DNA of 64,000 bases from the NCBI GenBank assembly GCA_903884945.1, contig CAISGR010000020.1, positions 22,256 through 86,255 of the forward strand, in the 5' to 3' direction. The DNA is from an uncultured bacterium (GTDB lineage Bacteria > Pseudomonadota > Alphaproteobacteria > Sphingomonadales > Sphingomonadaceae). Positions 34,193-43,570 of this stretch are shown in pieces (the stretch's first letter is position 1; each line of letters opens with the position of its first letter). The notes beneath the pieces are model-generated. The model had not been told where the DNA came from. It searched no databases and saw only the letters and a program-made list of their open reading frames with translations. The translations under genes were made by a program, and so were the position numbers.

Positions 34193-36820
34193 TCATCGGT
34201 CTATAGACACACGGTTCGCGGCGACGTGCCTGAAAGCCCTGTCCCGACAAGTCAGCAGGATAACCTGCATCCGCTCTGCCGCCTCGCTCAAGATCTCGAC
34301 CATAAGGTCGAGCCGCGCGTCATCGGCATAGACAAGCGGGTCATCCAAGATCAGTGACACCGGACGGCCCTGCTCCAGGAGCATGTCGGCAAAGGCGATC
34401 CGTGTCAGGACCGCCAGCTGCTCCTGTGTGCCGCGGGAAAGATCGCCGCACCCTTCGCTGATACCGCCTCGCACAATCGCCTCCAGCGTGAGGTCCTCAG
34501 AAAAGCTCAGGTCGCAGCCGGGCAAGAGCCGCTCGATATGGCGTTTCGCGCGCTTGGCGACGGGCCCTACAAACTTTGCCGACGTCTCATCCCGCGCTTC
34601 ATCGAGCGTATCGCGCAACAACTTCAGCGTGTCGGCTTCCTCGGTGATCCGCTGTAGTGCCGCACGTGCCGCCTCAGCCTCCTCGCGAGCCCCTGCCTCC
34701 CGATCGGCGAGCCCCTTCCCGCCCTCGCTCTCGACAGTCCCCTCCAGCCGCGCGACGTCCATCTCGAGTTTGGCACGAGCCTCCCCCGCCGCCTTTACCC
34801 GCGCATCGATTGTCTCGATCCTTCGCGTGATCGCCGCAGGATCGTGCGCAGTCGCGTCCCGGGTGGCCTCCTCAAGCTTCACGGCTGCTTCAGCCATCTG
34901 TTCGCGGGCCCGAACGACGTCTGCCGCCAGGGTTGGGAATTCCGGGCGGCCTTCGATCGTCTCGATCTGACTGTTAGCGTTGGCGAGCGTGCTGGCCGCG
35001 CCCGCTTCCGCGCTGGCCAGCGGCGCGTCCTCTTGTTCTGCTCGGCGGAGCGCCTCAACAGCGCTTTCCTGTGCACCTTCCGCCCTCGCGAGAGCGGTGT
35101 CGGCCGCTTCGAGCCGGGCAGTGAGGAGTGTGATATCGGGGATGTCGGCTTCGACGGTCTTACTCTCGTCGTTCATTTCAGCGATGAAGAGCTTGAGCGC
35201 ATCGGGGCCGGCAGCGAGCCCGATAAGGGCATCGGCCGGCGTCACGGCGGAGATGCGCGCCGCGATCGTGCGCAACTCGCCTACTGCGTCTCGCGCGGTA
35301 TCATTGCGAGCGCGCCCCTCCGCCAAGCTCGTGAGCCCGAACTCGCCCAATGCAGACTTTTGTCGCTCCAGCGCCGAGGAGAGCGCTCCCTCAGCGCTCG
35401 CCGCCCCGGCCGGCGGCGTGATAATCAGCTCGGCATTGCCGAACCGGAGACGGGTCTCACCCGACAGGGTTCGCTCGCCGAGCGCCATCGGTTCGCCATC
35501 GATCGATATGCCCTCAGCGTTCCCGACAAGGGCAATCCGCGTCGCACCTGCGGCGAGCGCCGCGCGCGCCTCAGCTACGAGTCGCTCGTTTGCCTCGATC
35601 GCATCCATCGCCTTGGCCGGTATCAGCGACGCGGTGAGGACTGTGGCCTCTTCCTGAAGCCGCTCGAGGTCGATCAGCTCGGCGTGACGCGCGCGTGCCG
35701 CGGACACCGCGCTGCGGCGCCGCGACGCGCGTAAAAGCTCCTCGCCCGTGCTGAGGGCACCTCGAGCTTCCTGGCGAGCGGTGCGCGCGGCTTCCAAGGC
35801 GCTGCGCGCTTCAACGAGCCGTTGCTGCGCTGTGGCCAAGCCTTCGCGGACTTCGGCGCGGCGTGAGCGCGCAACACCCAGCGCGAGTTCAGCGCTAGTG
35901 CGTTCGTCGGTCGCCTTGCGATGCCGATCGACGAGATCTTCAAGGTTTCGCGTCTTCGCGCTGATGGCCTCATGCTCGGCCCGCCGGGTCGCGAGGATTT
36001 GCGCAGCTGCGCGCGCCGTCTCGAGAGAAGCAGTGAGATCCTTCCGCGTTTGCACGTCTGTGTCGTCCGCGATCTCGCGGTGAACGACCTTCAGTCTGAA
36101 GCGCGCATTTTCGAGTTCGGAGAACGTCCTCTCAAGTCCAGCCAGACGTTCGGCGGCGTCGCGGGCGGCCGCTTCAGCCTGGTCAACGCGCTCTCGTGCT
36201 TCGTTCTGCCGCCCGCGCTTCTGCCCGGTTGGGGACCAGTAGCGCCCATATTGCTCGTCGATCCGGGTTCGGACGCGCGTGTAGGCGGGGCCGCCCATGA
36301 TCGAACCGACCTCGGCTTCAAGCGTCGAGCGGACCGTGTCACGCACTATCTGGCCTGGCCCGGTGACCGCGAGTGCCTCAGCTTGTGCAACCCAAAGAAG
36401 TCCAAGCGCGCCGTATGTGCCGGCGTCGCCCTTCTGACTGGTGTCGCGCACCGATCCCAGCAGCGCGTGTAGGCGGGCTTCCGCTTCCTCGCCCTGTGCT
36501 CTACCCTGTGGACCGGTGACCTCGATCGATGCGCCGCGCAGAAAGCGCTTGGTCACCGTCCATGGTGCGCCATCGGCATCGAACGAAACCTGAATTTCCG
36601 GACCGACGGCTTCCCCATAAGGCGCGAACGATTGGGCGAGCTGGTTCTTCGTACCGTGGCGAACGAAAAATGCCGCGCGAAGCGCCTCGAGCACTGTCGA
36701 CTTGCCGGTCTCATTGGGTTCGATGACAACGTTGAGACCGTCGGTGAGCCCTTCAATCGCCATCGGCTCCCGAAACTTGCGGAAGCCGTCGATGGCGATA
36801 CGGCGCAGGTACAGGCTCAT
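34193..36820 (-). CDS. YhaN/SbcC-like ATPase
   Basis: An 875-residue SMC-type ATPase: Walker A EPNETGKST at residues 34-42, long coiled coil arms, a beta-rich insert near the middle (SIDGEPMALGERTLSG), signature LSRGTQEQLAVL and Walker B LILDDPLVYADD. No CxxC zinc hook is seen at the coiled-coil apex, unlike SbcC/Rad50; this resembles YhaN. It would work with the phosphoesterase encoded just upstream on DNA ends. Start overlaps the stop of that gene (ATGA). Confidence 0.85.
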   Translation of the reverse strand: MSLYLRRIAIDGFRKFREPMAIEGLTDGLNVVIEPNETGKSTVLEALRAAFFVRHGTKNQLAQSFAPYGEAVGPEIQVSFDADGAPWTVTKRFLRGASIEVTGPQGRAQGEEAEARLHALLGSVRDTSQKGDAGTYGALGLLWVAQAEALAVTGPGQIVRDTVRSTLEAEVGSIMGGPAYTRVRTRIDEQYGRYWSPTGQKRGRQNEARERVDQAEAAARDAAERLAGLERTFSELENARFRLKVVHREIADDTDVQTRKDLTASLETARAAAQILATRRAEHEAISAKTRNLEDLVDRHRKATDERTSAELALGVARSRRAEVREGLATAQQRLVEARSALEAARTARQEARGALSTGEELLRASRRRSAVSAARARHAELIDLERLQEEATVLTASLIPAKAMDAIEANERLVAEARAALAAGATRIALVGNAEGISIDGEPMALGERTLSGETRLRFGNAELIITPPAGAASAEGALSSALERQKSALGEFGLTSLAEGRARNDTARDAVGELRTIAARISAVTPADALIGLAAGPDALKLFIAEMNDESKTVEADIPDITLLTARLEAADTALARAEGAQESAVEALRRAEQEDAPLASAEAGAASTLANANSQIETIEGRPEFPTLAADVVRAREQMAEAAVKLEEATRDATAHDPAAITRRIETIDARVKAAGEARAKLEMDVARLEGTVESEGGKGLADREAGAREEAEAARAALQRITEEADTLKLLRDTLDEARDETSAKFVGPVAKRAKRHIERLLPGCDLSFSEDLTLEAIVRGGISEGCGDLSRGTQEQLAVLTRIAFADMLLEQGRPVSLILDDPLVYADDARLDLMVEILSEAAERMQVILLTCRDRAFRHVAANRVSIDR

Positions 36821-37926
36821 GCCCTGTCCTCCCGGCTGTACTCGACGAAGAGACGCTCCAAGGCGCGCTTTGCAATCAACCCATCGGGGCCGCCTGTTTC
36901 AATTGCCGCAGAAAGTTTCGCCGCGGCGACGCCGAGCATGCCCTCAACCGAGAGGCTAGCAAGATCGTCTGCACTGGGGCGGCCGACAAGATCGACTGCG
37001 CGAACGTCGAGATAGCGGACACGGTGCCCGACATCGTTTTCGAGTCTGCCCAGCATCCCGACCCGGTCCGTAAGGCTCGTGATTCCGGCCAGCGATAGTT
37101 CAAGGAGCGTCGAAGGCGGATCGATCGATCCCAACAATTGGTCGCACTCGGCATCGAAGCCGGCCTGATCGTTCACTGTCCAGCTTCGCTTGATCCACTG
37201 GAAGCGCCCCGTGCGGATTGGCGTCACCACCGGATCGCGACCTTCGCCGATGTCGACCAATAGTATCTGACCAGGTTCATCGCGTTGGAAGCGATCGGTT
37301 TCGGGGGTGCCCGCATACCAGGTGCGCGCCTCGATATTGAGCGTCCCGTGCCAATCTCCAAGCGCGAGATAATCGAGCGTGGAGCGACGAGCCCGGTCGG
37401 GCGCGATCTGGTTCTTGGTCTCGCCCTGAGTGCCGAAGTCGTGGATCGATCCGTGCGCGAGGCCAATGCGGATGCGGCCTCCCGGTGTCGCCATGGTGTC
37501 GAAAAGCTCGGTGGGATCATCAAGGTTGTGGCGATGCGTCAGGGGCGCTGGAAGGAGCCAGATTCCGGGCTCGATTTCGTGGGCCTGCGCTTCCGATAAG
37601 ACGGTGATACCGCCCCCCGCGCGATGGCGAACACGGTCCCAGAGACCGCCATTGCGGGCAAAGTCGTGATTGCCCGGGAGGAGCCACCACCGGCACGCAT
37701 GGCGCTCCATGCGGGATATCGCTTGAACGATCGTGCGGTCTTCAGGTCCCTCGGTGTCGAAGACATCACCCGCGACCAGAACATGAGCCGCACCGTGACG
37801 AGCTGCTTCCCTCCCGATCGCATCGATGGCATCGAAGCGCGCCTCGGAAAGTGCGGCGCGCACTTCCGGCTCAAACCGCCCGTATGGTTTTCCGAGCTGC
37901 CAGTCGGCGGTGTGAATGAGCTTCAT
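36817..37926 (-). CDS. SbcD/YhaO-like metallophosphoesterase
   Basis: A 369-residue protein with the calcineurin-like metal-binding motifs: DWQ after HTA near residue 8, GDVFD at about 53-57, GNHDF at 85-89, then HGSIHD and GDWHG. It is the nuclease partner type of SbcC/YhaN ATPases, giving exonuclease or endonuclease action at DNA ends. The ATG at 37926 follows a GGGG element. It ends in a 4-base overlap with the ATPase gene, so the two are translated together. Confidence 0.88.
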   Translation of the reverse strand: MKLIHTADWQLGKPYGRFEPEVRAALSEARFDAIDAIGREAARHGAAHVLVAGDVFDTEGPEDRTIVQAISRMERHACRWWLLPGNHDFARNGGLWDRVRHRAGGGITVLSEAQAHEIEPGIWLLPAPLTHRHNLDDPTELFDTMATPGGRIRIGLAHGSIHDFGTQGETKNQIAPDRARRSTLDYLALGDWHGTLNIEARTWYAGTPETDRFQRDEPGQILLVDIGEGRDPVVTPIRTGRFQWIKRSWTVNDQAGFDAECDQLLGSIDPPSTLLELSLAGITSLTDRVGMLGRLENDVGHRVRYLDVRAVDLVGRPSADDLASLSVEGMLGVAAAKLSAAIETGGPDGLIAKRALERLFVEYSREDRA

Positions 37927-37948
37927 TGTGGCCCCGCGGATCCGTGTG

Positions 37949-38806
37949 TCATCTAAGTCCCATCGCGCGAGCCCAGGCGTCGACCTGACCAAAGGCGTCC
38001 TGCTGCCATTCGTCCGGCGTTCGGCCGTCCAGGATATCCGAGCCCTCTACGAAGTTGCGCACGCATGTAGGACCATAGCCGTCCGGATCGTCGAATTTCG
38101 CAACCACATGCGCGAAGCCATCCCGGCCACTTCGATGCTCCAACAGCGGGCGGCAATCGCCCGCGAGTGCTTCGATTCCTCCGGGATAATTCCGGATCGA
38201 ATAATAGACGTCGTAGGCGTCTTTCTGCTTGTAGCGCCCATCGAGCGCGAAGCCCTTCATGGCGAGAAGCGCCGGAATCGAGGCGACGGCGATCATCACC
38301 TTGTTGGTCCCGCCCTTGGGCATATCGCCTTCGATCGCGACGAGCTCATGGAAATGAATGGCAAGCTCCGCGCCGGATGCACGCTGGGTTGCGAATTCAG
38401 TGGTGAGCGGCGGCCGGTTCTTCTCCAGGACGGCGTCATAGGGGCGCAGGAAATCAACGATCACATCGATCGGAGGTCCGTCATCCTTCGGCTGCACCGT
38501 CCGGACCATCTGGAAATATCTAAGCGTGTCGCGGGGGGCGTAACCCTGCCCGTGGAGGGCATCGACAAGAGCGACATATTCTTCGCCGGCGGCCAGAGCC
38601 TGTGCGTCGAGACTGAGGTCTATGTCGAGTGTGCCGACGTGGCGCATCTCGCTGTCCTCGAGCAGCAGCCAAGGCACGGCGCCGCCGATAACCGCGAACT
38701 TCCCGCGAAAGCTGCCCAGTGTCTGGCCAATCTCAACGAGCACCGACTTCACCGCGGCGCTGGTGCGATCGTCATAGTCTGTGGCCGATTGCGGTTCGTC
38801 GTTCAT
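37949..38806 (-). CDS. Nucleotidyltransferase-fold protein (AbiEii-like partner)
   Basis: A 285-residue protein. VIGGAVPWLLL (about 39-49) and GTLDIDLSLD (about 58-67) fit the nucleotidyltransferase G-G and D-x-D motifs; VIVDFLRPYD may supply the third acidic residue, and DAYDVYYSIRNYP resembles the C-terminal helix motif of the AbiEii group. The ATG at 38806 overlaps the stop of the preceding gene (ATGA), matching an antitoxin-toxin order. It is followed after 22 bases by the SbcD-like gene. Confidence 0.8.
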   Translation of the reverse strand: MNDEPQSATDYDDRTSAAVKSVLVEIGQTLGSFRGKFAVIGGAVPWLLLEDSEMRHVGTLDIDLSLDAQALAAGEEYVALVDALHGQGYAPRDTLRYFQMVRTVQPKDDGPPIDVIVDFLRPYDAVLEKNRPPLTTEFATQRASGAELAIHFHELVAIEGDMPKGGTNKVMIAVASIPALLAMKGFALDGRYKQKDAYDVYYSIRNYPGGIEALAGDCRPLLEHRSGRDGFAHVVAKFDDPDGYGPTCVRNFVEGSDILDGRTPDEWQQDAFGQVDAWARAMGLR

Positions 38807-39906
38807 GAAGGCCACCGCAAAAGCTTGTCCTTCAGATGTTCTGCCCCTTCGACGCCGCGCTCGCCGCCCGCCATGAGATCGAGATAGGTCTGAACCGGGC
38901 TAGTCGCGATGATCCCCGGTGCGACGGCCCGCGCGTCGTCGAGCACGCCATCCTCATCGGGGACGCGCACGACAATGTTCGCACCCTTTGCGGGTGCAGT
39001 CAGATTTAGGATTGTTTGCAAGGCGCCAAGGCCCTTCTCGTCCGCGTAGAAATAGCTGGTGCTCTGGCGAACGAAGGGCGCGTACCAATCGGCCGCGCTG
39101 AACGAGGCCAGCGCCACCCTTCCCTGCTCGGTTGCTAGATCACGCAGCCGCTCCGCTAGGGCTTTGCCATGAAGGTGGGTATAGAGGCGGACCTCCTCCC
39201 CTCTGGGCTGCTCATAGTTGCGGGCCCATTCGTCCAGCAAACCGGAAGGATCGACGAGCCGCAGCCCCTGTTCGCTCTGGTCGGCCCATTCCCGTTCACG
39301 CAGGGCGGTGCCGATCGTGCTGACCAGCCCGAGGCTGACCTTGGCTTCTTCAGCAAGCTCGGTCACGCGCCAAGGCCGATGCGGCTCGTTCAGCAATACG
39401 CGCAGGATCCGGGTCGACTTTGGCTTGAATAGGGTGCGCAGAGAACGTCGTTCGGGATCGGGTTTCCCTTCAACCTTGCGCTCGATGAAGATGGTATCGA
39501 CAACGAGGCGCGCGTTGCCCTGGAAATCAAGGTAGGCGATGTCTTCCTCGCGACATGCCGCCTGCGCCTGTTCGGATAAATAGGGCGCGATGAACATAGG
39601 CACGCCCTCTTGGCCAGTCTGATTCAGATAACGTTTGAGCTGGTAGGCTACTTGGTGCGCAATCCGGGGTTGCCCGTTGCTTTTGACCTCGACCACGAGT
39701 CTGAGTGGTCGGCCGGCGAATTCGGTTTCAGCGACGATGTCTACGCCTCGATCAGCCTCGCCTGGCTTGCCACTCAGCGTCATTGGGCCGACGGCGAATT
39801 GAGGGATTGAGCCTAGAAAGGCCTCAAGCGCTTCTGCCGCCCGTCGTTCGATGCCAATTGGGTCTTTCACCGAACCGCTGAAACCACGATTCGGCTGAAA
39901 TAGCAA
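38803..39906 (-). CDS. AbiEi-like protein with nuclease-like N-terminal domain
   Basis: A 367-residue protein. The N-terminal part (about residues 15-140) has a restriction-endonuclease-like pattern: GVDIVAE then LVVEVKSNG, and DIAYLDFQGNARL. The middle (about 165-240) is a winged helix (RVTELAEEAKVSLGLVSTI), and the C-terminal part is helical. The arrangement resembles type IV AbiEi-family antitoxins that regulate a nucleotidyltransferase. The start is uncertain: TTG at 39906 or GTG at 39870, which lies inside a palindrome. Confidence 0.7.
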   Translation of the reverse strand: MLFQPNRGFSGSVKDPIGIERRAAEALEAFLGSIPQFAVGPMTLSGKPGEADRGVDIVAETEFAGRPLRLVVEVKSNGQPRIAHQVAYQLKRYLNQTGQEGVPMFIAPYLSEQAQAACREEDIAYLDFQGNARLVVDTIFIERKVEGKPDPERRSLRTLFKPKSTRILRVLLNEPHRPWRVTELAEEAKVSLGLVSTIGTALREREWADQSEQGLRLVDPSGLLDEWARNYEQPRGEEVRLYTHLHGKALAERLRDLATEQGRVALASFSAADWYAPFVRQSTSYFYADEKGLGALQTILNLTAPAKGANIVVRVPDEDGVLDDARAVAPGIIATSPVQTYLDLMAGGERGVEGAEHLKDKLLRWPS

Positions 39907-39946
39907 ATAATTTCACTGAAACGCGCATTTCAACGAATCGTTGAAA
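39865..39946. promoter_or_regulatory. Array of TTTCA/TGAAA palindromes at the start of the AbiEi-like gene
   Basis: A perfect 19-bp palindrome TTTCAACG-aat-CGTTGAAA at 39928-39946, a copy with one mismatch in the arms (TTTCACCG-aac-CGCTGAAA) at 39865-39883, and a shorter TTTCA-c-TGAAA at 39911-39921. This looks like a multi-site operator covering the promoter and 5' end of the gene. Confidence 0.65.
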
Positions 39947-39984
39947 ACGGCAAATCTGTGAAACGAGCTTCATCGGATGGGGTA

Positions 39985-40542
39985 TCAGGCCCTTTGCGAC
40001 CAAAGGGCCCGCGCGGCTGCCTCAGTGATCGTGTACACCGCCTCACGTTGAGCGCCACGATTATGGTGGTCTACACGGTAGCCCTGATAGTGTCGCCGGA
40101 CCAGACCGGCGCGGACGAGATCGGAGACGGCGCGACTGACATTGCACCGACCAGAGCGCCGGACCCGCTCACGAACCTCATTGTCGATCGCCTTTGCTGC
40201 CTCCCCTGGGTCCTCTGGCAAGGCGTCCTGCGCAGCGAGCGACGCTTTGACCTCTTCGACGATGATCAGGCGGCGCGCATCGCGCTTTGCCATCGGAACC
40301 AGTGAATCGCACAGCCAATCGCGGAGCGGCACGCGAACCTCGTCCTCGGTATCGACATATGGGCCCGCTGAACCGCTGTTTCCCCCGGCGGCTTTGGCAA
40401 TGAGGTTGAGGACCATGAACGCGTAGCGCGGTCGCGGCGAGAAATCCGCGATCCGTTCGATCAGCGCCGGCAAATTCAGGCTCTTGGCAGGCGCTCCCTG
40501 GCCGACTTCAACGGCATCGAAAAGGTCGGCTTGGTGGAACAT
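39985..40542 (-). CDS. Hypothetical protein with possible winged-helix C terminus
   Basis: A 185-residue protein starting MFHQADLFDAVEVG. The C-terminal part (SRAVSDLVRAGLVRRHYQGYRVDH, then AVYTITEAAARAL) looks like a winged helix. The N-terminal SLNLPALIERIADFSPRPRYAFMVLNLI is helical. A longer form from a GTG at 40653 exists but its extra residues look non-coding. The family is not known to me. Confidence 0.65.
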   Translation of the reverse strand: MFHQADLFDAVEVGQGAPAKSLNLPALIERIADFSPRPRYAFMVLNLIAKAAGGNSGSAGPYVDTEDEVRVPLRDWLCDSLVPMAKRDARRLIIVEEVKASLAAQDALPEDPGEAAKAIDNEVRERVRRSGRCNVSRAVSDLVRAGLVRRHYQGYRVDHHNRGAQREAVYTITEAAARALWSQRA

Positions 40543-40676
40543 AAGATGAATCTTAGCATCGCTTGCGGCAATGTGAATCCCGTTCGTGCGTCTTTCGTCA
40601 GTTTTTTCTGCTGTAACACTTCTTGCCCGCTTGGCCGCTCGCGCGGCGGCCACCGCAGCTCAGCCGCACTTGGTAT

Positions 40677-41159
40677 CTAGGCCTGCTCGACGGCCCGGAG
40701 GCGCTCGGTAACGTCGCTCACGCCTGGTGCATCCCACACATCATCACGAAGGTAGAATTTATGGCTCTTCGTATAATCGACGAAGCTTGTTCGCTCGAAC
40801 ACCACGCTTGCAGGGATCAGCGCCGCGCGAATGACGCAGAAGTCGTCGTTAAAGAGAACGCCGGCCAATATATCGAAACCGTCCGTCGACCGGATCGCCG
40901 ACATCTGACGCGACTTGTTGCGCCTGTGCAGCCGGCGGCCCTTGATCTGATAGCGGACGCCGTCCGAGTCCGCCGCGTCGAAGCCCTTCTTCGAATTGGC
41001 CTCCTGCTCCCAACCGAAAGCTGTGCAAAAGAGATATTCGGCCAGGTCTCCCGTCGGATTGTTGGCAGACCGCAAGACATTGCGCGATCGTAGTTCCTCG
41101 TTGATTGCGGCATGGAGCGCGAGCATCTCCGCGATAGACTTGCCATTAAGATCGTTCAT
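40677..41159 (-). CDS. DUF6998-like protein
   Basis: A 160-residue protein. The segments RSANNPTGDLAEYLFC, GFDAADSDGVRYQIKGRR and FDILAGVLFNDDF match a family of small uncharacterised proteins. The D-G-x-x-Y-Q-I-K-G-R pattern recalls the PD-(D/E)xK nuclease core (Asp, then Q-x-K), so it may bind or cut DNA; that is inference. The start at 41159 has no clear ribosome binding site; an upstream GTG at 41210 is possible. Confidence 0.7.
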   Translation of the reverse strand: MNDLNGKSIAEMLALHAAINEELRSRNVLRSANNPTGDLAEYLFCTAFGWEQEANSKKGFDAADSDGVRYQIKGRRLHRRNKSRQMSAIRSTDGFDILAGVLFNDDFCVIRAALIPASVVFERTSFVDYTKSHKFYLRDDVWDAPGVSDVTERLRAVEQA

Positions 41160-41311
41160 CAGAGCAATCTGCCGGATTCCAACGTCGGCCGCTATCCAAG
41201 AGACCACCACGAATTTTTTCGCGTCGGAAATGTGCCCCTTTTTCGCCGGTCGTTGCGGCGACGGCGCGAGAGGCGATCTCCATCACGCTTGACTCTGGTG
41301 CGCCCTCGTCA

Positions 41312-41326
41312 GAACAAAGAGGGAAC
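41312..41326. promoter_or_regulatory. LexA (SOS) box upstream of imuA
   Basis: GAAC-aaagagg-GAAC, the reverse complement of the alphaproteobacterial LexA consensus GTTC-N7-GTTC, 33 bases before the imuA start codon. Its place ahead of a known SOS operon supports it. Confidence 0.8.
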
Positions 41327-41358
41327 GAATTAATCACCTTCCGAGTCTCTGTGATGCT

Positions 41359-42090
41359 ATGCGCGAGTCAGCCGTCCTTGATGATCTACGTGCGCGCATC
41401 GCGCAGATCGAGGGCACTGATGGGCGACACGACGCCATTCCGTTCGGGATCGAGAGCATTGATTGTCGCCTGCCAGGCGGTGGCATAGCCACCGGCACGC
41501 TTCACGAGATCGCGGGCAGTACCGATCTGGCTGATGAGGCGAGCGCTACCGTATTCCTTGCCGGAATTCTCGCGCGTGTAGAGGGTCCGGTTTTCTGGTG
41601 CCTCCGCTGGCGCGATCTCTTCGCCCCTGCCCTTCACCTGGCGGGGCTGCATCCGAACCGCGTAATTCACGTCGAGGCTGGCAGCGATACCAACGTGCTC
41701 CTCGCGATGGAGGAATGTTTGCGCCAACCAGGCCTTGCCGGGGTGGTCGGGGAGGTGGAGAAATATTCGACTACTGCCTCCAAGCGCCTGCAGCTTGCAG
41801 CAGAAAGTTCGGGCGTTGCCGCCTTCGTCTTCCGGCGCGCTTCCAGGGTTGAACAGGCCGTCGAGGGAACGGCGGCCGCAACGCGTTGGCGAGTAACGGC
41901 TCACCCAAGTGAAGATCTCGGCATTCCGAGCCTGGGGCGACCACGCTGGCGGGTTGAGCTGGAACGCGTGCGCGGCGGAAATCCGCACAGCTGGATTGTG
42001 GAGGGCTGCGATGCAACGGGTCGTATCGCTCTTCCTGCCGCACTGGTCGACCGACCGGCTGCGCAGGAAGAACGCAAGTTCGTCGCCTGA
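41359..42090 (+). CDS. imuA: SOS mutagenesis protein ImuA
   Basis: A 243-residue RecA-like protein without full catalytic motifs. It has the ImuA start (DDLRARIAQIEG), then FGIESIDCRLPGGGIATGTLHEIAG in the place of the RecA core. ImuA works with ImuB and DnaE2 in error-prone synthesis across DNA damage. It overlaps imuB by 80 bases in another frame. LexA control is likely from the box upstream. Confidence 0.9.
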   Translation: MRESAVLDDLRARIAQIEGTDGRHDAIPFGIESIDCRLPGGGIATGTLHEIAGSTDLADEASATVFLAGILARVEGPVFWCLRWRDLFAPALHLAGLHPNRVIHVEAGSDTNVLLAMEECLRQPGLAGVVGEVEKYSTTASKRLQLAAESSGVAAFVFRRASRVEQAVEGTAAATRWRVTAHPSEDLGIPSLGRPRWRVELERVRGGNPHSWIVEGCDATGRIALPAALVDRPAAQEERKFVA

Positions 42091-43570
42091 GCGGCACGAT
42101 ACAATCGCCTGCGATGCGCCGCTGGTGACGGCCATCCCGGACCACGGTCGCCGCGTCATCGCAGCGATCGATGCTGGCGCTCGCGCTCTCGGCATCAAAC
42201 CAGGAATGACAGTCACAAAAGCGCGCTCGCTGGCGCCAGAACTCCGGGTGGTCGACGCGGAGCCCGATGCGGATCTTGAGGGCCTGCGCCGTCTCGCGCT
42301 CTGGGCAGGTCGGCGCTACTCACCGTTTGTGTCCCCCGATGCACCGGACGGGCTCTGGCTCGACATCACGGGTTGCGCGTCGCTGTTCGGGACGGAGAAG
42401 GCGCTCCTAAAGGATCTTCATCGTCGCATCGCGGCGTCCGGGCTCTCGGTGCAAATCGCGGTTGCCGACACTGCGGGCTGTGCTCACGCCGTTGCACGGC
42501 ATGTCCCTGCGGGTCGGCCCGTCACAATCGAGCCCGGAGATCACCGCAAGGCGATCGCGATTCTGCCGATATCGGCGCTCCGACTTCCCGGAGGTGATGT
42601 CGAAGCCCTGCGAAAATTGGGGTTCGAGCGCATTGAGCAGCTCATCGACGCGCCGCGGCCACCGCTTGCCAAGCGGTTTGGTCGTGAGCTGCATCGACGT
42701 CTCGACCAGGCGTTGGGGACGCTCCATGAGCCGATTGATCCGATCTTCCCCGAACACCTTCCAAAGGCTCGGCGGGGTTTCATGGAGCCTATCGCGACAC
42801 CGGAAGCCTTCGCCTTGGTAATTGGCGACCTCGTGTCCGATGTCGTCGACCAGCTCAGCCACATCGGCAAGGGCGCACGCCGGCTCGATTGCTATTTCCA
42901 TAGGGTCGACGGACACAATCAGGCGGTCCGGGTCGGAACAGCCGCCGCGTCTCGTGATGCGCGTCATCTCGCCAAGCTGCTCTGCGCCAAAATCGAGACG
43001 ATCGAGCCGGGCGAAGGCATCGAAGCCATGACGTTGGTCACCCCGCTCGTCGAAGCTCTGGGTTCAACACAGGGCGAAGGGCTCGATAGCCTCGGGCGTC
43101 AGGGTCCAGACCTCGCGGCTCTGGTCGATGCTCTAGCCAATCGGTTCGGCCAACGCAGCCTTCACCGGGTCAGTCCACAAGCGAGCGCGATGCCAGAGCG
43201 CTCCACGACCATGCTGCCGGCCCTGAGCAAAATCACCGATGCGGGATGGGATGATGCCCTGCCCCGCCCCGCTCGGTTGCTGCATCGGCCCGAGCCGATC
43301 GAAGTGATTGCGCTTCTGCCGGACGATGCTCCGCGCATGTTCATCTGGCGGCGCAAACGATACCGTGTGACCCAGGGGGACGGCCCGGAACGCCTCCATG
43401 GCGAATGGTGGCGTGAGAGCGGGATTGAAGCTGAAAAGGCCCTCACTGTCCGCGACTATTATCAGGTCGAGACCCAAACGGGTGGCCGCTACTGGCTGTT
43501 TCGCTTAGGCGACGGGACCAGCCATGCCACCGGCAACATGCGCTGGTTCATCCATGGCGCATTCGCATGA
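42011..43570 (+). CDS. imuB: Y-family polymerase-like protein ImuB
   Basis: A 519-residue protein of the ImuB group: a DinB-type fold with [18 protein letters not shown] at the start, [17 protein letters not shown] and the block [14 protein letters not shown]. The catalytic acidic residues of Y-family polymerases appear degraded, as is usual for ImuB, which acts as a beta-clamp-binding adapter for DnaE2. Its stop overlaps the dnaE2 start (ATGA). Confidence 0.92.
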   Translation: MQRVVSLFLPHWSTDRLRRKNASSSPERHDTIACDAPLVTAIPDHGRRVIAAIDAGARALGIKPGMTVTKARSLAPELRVVDAEPDADLEGLRRLALWAGRRYSPFVSPDAPDGLWLDITGCASLFGTEKALLKDLHRRIAASGLSVQIAVADTAGCAHAVARHVPAGRPVTIEPGDHRKAIAILPISALRLPGGDVEALRKLGFERIEQLIDAPRPPLAKRFGRELHRRLDQALGTLHEPIDPIFPEHLPKARRGFMEPIATPEAFALVIGDLVSDVVDQLSHIGKGARRLDCYFHRVDGHNQAVRVGTAAASRDARHLAKLLCAKIETIEPGEGIEAMTLVTPLVEALGSTQGEGLDSLGRQGPDLAALVDALANRFGQRSLHRVSPQASAMPERSTTMLPALSKITDAGWDDALPRPARLLHRPEPIEVIALLPDDAPRMFIWRRKRYRVTQGDGPERLHGEWWRESGIEAEKALTVRDYYQVETQTGGRYWLFRLGDGTSHATGNMRWFIHGAFA

